Program-made: the position numbers and the translations under genes
NCBI GenBank assembly: GCA_045598845.1
Contig: JAZRUY010000166.1
Location: forward strand, 1 to 25,627
Direction of reading: 5' to 3'
From: JAZRUY01 sp045598845
GTDB lineage: Bacteria > Verrucomicrobiota > Lentisphaeria > Victivallales > Victivallaceae
Length of the DNA stretch: 25,627 nt
The notes under the pieces: generated by a model
The model's input: the letters and a program-made list of their open reading frames with translations, nothing else
Databases searched by the model: none
What the model was told of the DNA's origin: nothing
Part shown: positions 23,251-25,627 of the stretch, one piece after another
Layout: each line of letters begins with the position of its first letter
Numbering within the stretch: the stretch's first letter is position 1

Positions 23251-24951
23251 ATGAAAAATCGCTCTTCTGTGTTCCTGCCAATCCTTTTCGTCTTTTTGCT
23301 TTCGGCGTTTATGCCGCTGTATGCGCAGATGTCCGCGTTGTCGGGCAAAGGCAATGCGAATTACAGCGGCGGCGCCTGGAGCGCGCTGAACAATGATTAC
23401 CGGACGCTTCCCGACGGCATTGTTCATTTGGGCGGGGTTGACTTCGATCTGGCCGCCGGAGAGAATAACTGCATTTTGCTGGGCGGCGCCGAAAGCGGCT
23501 GGTCATCTTCGTATGAGTTGAAATTTGACGAGCCTTTGAAAGGATCCCATATCTATCTGCTCAACTCCTTCCCCGCGTTGGCGAAAGGCCGCGATGCCAA
23601 GGCCGTTGAGCTGGAGTTTCTCTACAAAGACGGCACAGTCCGGAAGGAAGCCCTTGTCAACGGAAAGAATGCCGGATCCTGGAAAGGTTTCGGAGACGGA
23701 ACCCCGGATGCCGTCCCCGCCTGGGGGGAATATACGCTCAGCGATTATGCCGAACTTCAAGTTTGCAAATTCCCCATTACGGGAGAGCTGGCTGCCATTC
23801 GCGCCAATGTCATCGCCGCGGATGCGAAATGGGCGCTTTTCGGTGTGACGGCCGGGAAAGATACCCGCCTTTTGGCGAAGGTGACATTCGCGGAACTGAC
23901 CGGGGACTGCATTCCCGCGGAACGCTTTACCGAGGAGGAAATCGCGCAGTTCCCCGCGGATCTGGGTACTCCGAAGAATATCATTTTGATTATCGGTGAC
24001 GGGATGGGAACCGGAGCCCTGAACTATGCTTCCTCCGTCGCTTACGGCGCGCCGGGCAGGCTGCTGATGGAGCAATTGCCTGTCAAAGGACTCTGCCAGA
24101 CCTATTCCGCCAACAGCGATGTGACGGATTCGGCCGCGTCCGGCACGGCATTGGCGACCGGGCACAAGACGAACAACGGCATGGTCGGCATGCAGCCCGA
24201 CGGAACGAAGGTCACCTCTATTGCCGGCGAGGCCAAAAAACTCGGCAAGGCCGTCGGTATTTTCACGACAGACAGCCTGTACGGCGCAACACCGGCGGCA
24301 TTTGCGGCTCACACTCCGAACCGTGGCAATAAAGAAGATATCCACAGGGATTATCTGGCATGCGGTTATGACATCGCACTGGGATCCGGCGCTGAACTTG
24401 AATCTTTCCAAAAAGAGTTTGAAGGCACGGATATCGCCGTGGTTTCCACGGGAGATGAGTTCAAGGCCGCCGGCGCAAAAGCGTATGGCATGGCCGTTTG
24501 CAATTCCAACACGGATGTGGGCGGAAATTCCGGAATTCTGCTTGATAAACTCAGCCGGAATCCGAACGGGTTCTTCGCAATGATTGAATGTTCCTGGCCG
24601 GACTACGGCGGCCATGGCAATAATCCGAATCTGACGGTGAGCGGTGTGACCGGGGCGGATTACGCGGTTCGGGCGGCGGTTGAATTCGCCCGCAGAGATC
24701 CGTCAACGCTGATTGTGGTGACGGCGGATCATGAAACGGGAGGCATTGTGATGAATCAGCGCATGGCGGATGCCAAAGCGCCGGTGATCTTCTTTCAGGC
24801 GAAAAGCCATACGGGAGCCCCGGTCGGCATTTTCGCCGCCGGCCCCGGGGCAAGCCGTTTCAACGGTATTTTAAATAACGTGGATATTCCCCGCATTTTT
24901 GCCGATCTGTGGGGAATCCCCGTCGGTCAAGTTATTGAGGATGCCAGATAA
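23251..24951 (+). CDS. Secreted alkaline phosphatase with extra N-terminal domain
   Basis: The enzyme hydrolyses phosphate monoesters outside the cytoplasm. The 566-residue product begins with a signal peptide (KNRSSVFLPILFVFLLSAF, cleaved near YAQ). Residues about 27-220 form an extra beta-rich domain, possibly a binding module, that E. coli PhoA lacks. The phosphatase domain follows: IILIIGDGMGTGALNY with the metal aspartate, VTDSAASGTALATGH with the nucleophile S294, GATPAAFAAHTPNR with the phosphate-binding arginine, the metal set in IECSWPDYGGHGNN, TADHETGG, and HTGAPVGIFAAGPGASRF. All zinc ligands seem present; glycine replaces D153 of E. coli next to ATPAA. An AGGAG ribosome binding site precedes the ATG. 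It stands alone behind its own promoter. Confidence 0.93.
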   Translation: MKNRSSVFLPILFVFLLSAFMPLYAQMSALSGKGNANYSGGAWSALNNDYRTLPDGIVHLGGVDFDLAAGENNCILLGGAESGWSSSYELKFDEPLKGSHIYLLNSFPALAKGRDAKAVELEFLYKDGTVRKEALVNGKNAGSWKGFGDGTPDAVPAWGEYTLSDYAELQVCKFPITGELAAIRANVIAADAKWALFGVTAGKDTRLLAKVTFAELTGDCIPAERFTEEEIAQFPADLGTPKNIILIIGDGMGTGALNYASSVAYGAPGRLLMEQLPVKGLCQTYSANSDVTDSAASGTALATGHKTNNGMVGMQPDGTKVTSIAGEAKKLGKAVGIFTTDSLYGATPAAFAAHTPNRGNKEDIHRDYLACGYDIALGSGAELESFQKEFEGTDIAVVSTGDEFKAAGAKAYGMAVCNSNTDVGGNSGILLDKLSRNPNGFFAMIECSWPDYGGHGNNPNLTVSGVTGADYAVRAAVEFARRDPSTLIVVTADHETGGIVMNQRMADAKAPVIFFQAKSHTGAPVGIFAAGPGASRFNGILNNVDIPRIFADLWGIPVGQVIEDAR

Positions 24952-25260
24952 GCGGAATTCCGTGCCGGTTCCTTGTTGACGGATGATTGCGGTAACTACC
25001 GCAATCATTCTGCGGCTGGCACACCCGTTCCCGGAAATCCAAATGGAAAAGACCGGAAGGCAAGCCGCATATTCCTGGAGCATACATGTTAAAAAACAAC
25101 TTCCCTACAACATTTTTTAGCTCAAAAACGGAGAGACAATGTCCGGCGGTATTGTGTCTAATAGGGTTGTGTTTTATCCCTTGTCATTCCTTTAGCGACA
25201 AATATTCTTTCAAATGCTCTCTCGCACACGCGCATAACGGGGGTGCATAAATTCCTAACC
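24952..25260. other. Non-coding stretch between the phosphatase gene and the transposase
   Basis: These 309 bases hold a strong palindrome near the phosphatase stop and no supportable gene. The insertion sequence boundary probably lies within it; a TGTCTAATAGGGTTGTG at 25155-25171 is a plausible terminal end, but the other end lies outside the window so it cannot be matched. Confidence 0.45.
24983..25008 (+). repeat. Perfect 12-base inverted repeat after the phosphatase gene, terminator-like
   Basis: The arms at 24983-24994 and 24997-25008 (ATGATTGCGGTA and its complement) are perfect around AC. It starts 32 bases after the phosphatase stop. No T-run follows on the plus strand, so it may be an mRNA-stabilising hairpin or a protein site rather than an intrinsic terminator. 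Confidence 0.6.
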
Positions 25261-25627
25261 TCATGCCGCGATCTTCTCTCTGCGGTATCCGTGGAACAGT
25301 CCGCCGAGAAACGGAACTTCAATAATCCTTTCGTCAGGCGACTGTTCATACGGCTTGACCATCCTCCCGCCAAGACCGGCATGCGGACGGTAGTGATTCC
25401 AGTATTCAAGGTACTCCTTGACCGCCATCCGGATTTGCTCCTGCGATGTGAAAACGATTTTGTCCAGGCATTCCGTTTTGAGCGCCCGGATAAAGTTCTC
25501 CATGCGGGAGTTCATCTGCGGAGTGAACGGCGGAAGTTTTTTGATGGTTATTCCGATTGATTCAAAAACGGAATCGAACCGTTTGTTGAACAGACTGTCC
25601 CGGTCGTGAATCAGATATTTTTTACCC
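25261..25627 (-). CDS. Transposase C-terminal part (DDE integrase-core, IS481/IS3-like), cut by window edge
   Basis: The minus-strand frame runs from the window edge (first full codon at 25626) to a TGA at 25261. It reads GKKYLIHDRDSLFNKRF with the second catalytic aspartate of the DDE triad, then PPFTPQMNSRMENFIRALK with the catalytic glutamate in the M-E-N-F segment, then the rve-core ending KEYLEYWNHYRPHAGLGG. This is the integrase-core C-terminus typical of IS481/IS3-like and related transposases. The N-terminal helix-turn-helix and first aspartate lie outside the window. The visible portion (121 residues) has no frameshift or stop. It marks the right end of the accessory stretch as mobile DNA. 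Confidence 0.88.
   Translation of the reverse strand, partial: GKKYLIHDRDSLFNKRFDSVFESIGITIKKLPPFTPQMNSRMENFIRALKTECLDKIVFTSQEQIRMAVKEYLEYWNHYRPHAGLGGRMVKPYEQSPDERIIEVPFLGGLFHGYRREKIAA

Noticed and set aside
25243..25560. 105-codon plus-strand open frame over the transposase
   Set aside because: It is antisense to a clear DDE transposase and has no motif of its own.

Overview
The window looks like a chromosomal segment of a GC-rich Gram-negative bacterium. Evidence for an outer membrane: a BamA with five POTRA domains and a beta-barrel, ArnB/ArnT/ArnC-type lipid A modification genes, and a periplasmic alkaline phosphatase. The polysaccharide-type glycosidase, the rhamnulokinase and a eukaryotic-type HisA suggest a PVC-group, Lentisphaerota/Victivallis-like gut or environmental organism. 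That placement is inference from gene style; nothing here proves the taxon.

Layout. (1) 1-1290 (+): C-terminal part of a glycosidase-like protein whose reading frame carries a TAA at 28-30, followed by a terminator. (2) 4583-1339 (-): rhamnulokinase and a one-base-overlapping family 5 ABC substrate-binding protein with no permease or ATPase gene beside it. (3) 8213-4792 (-): aconitase, uracil-DNA glycosylase and eukaryotic-type HisA, tightly packed as one operon behind a good promoter. (4) 8631-12662 (+): the housekeeping run prs, rplY, pth, rpsF, ssb, rpsR, rplI, closed by a strong terminator. (5) 12804-21366 (+): dnaB, bamA, mazG, arnB, an arnT-like gene and arnC, then tRNA-Ala(GGC) with its own promoter and terminator. 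(6) 21516-25627: a looser, partly AT-rich accessory stretch behind the tRNA, with an unrecognised exported protein (SH3-like plus NTF2-like regions), a secreted alkaline phosphatase with an extra N-terminal domain, and the 3' end of a transposase running off the window.

How the genes work together. Block 4 supplies PRPP, translation factors and single-strand DNA binding; block 5 begins with the replicative helicase. The same strand continues into outer-membrane protein assembly (BamA), nucleotide clean-up (MazG) and three genes resembling the aminoarabinose lipid A pathway. In that pathway ArnB makes the amino sugar nucleotide, ArnC loads it on undecaprenyl phosphate and ArnT transfers it to lipid A. 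Here the ArnT homologue has lost the residues thought to do the transfer, and arnA and arnD are not in the window. This is the most interesting signal found. Recognisable promoters in several places share a TATATT -10 with a 17-base spacer. I found no CRISPR array, no prophage and no clear, wholly new defence system.
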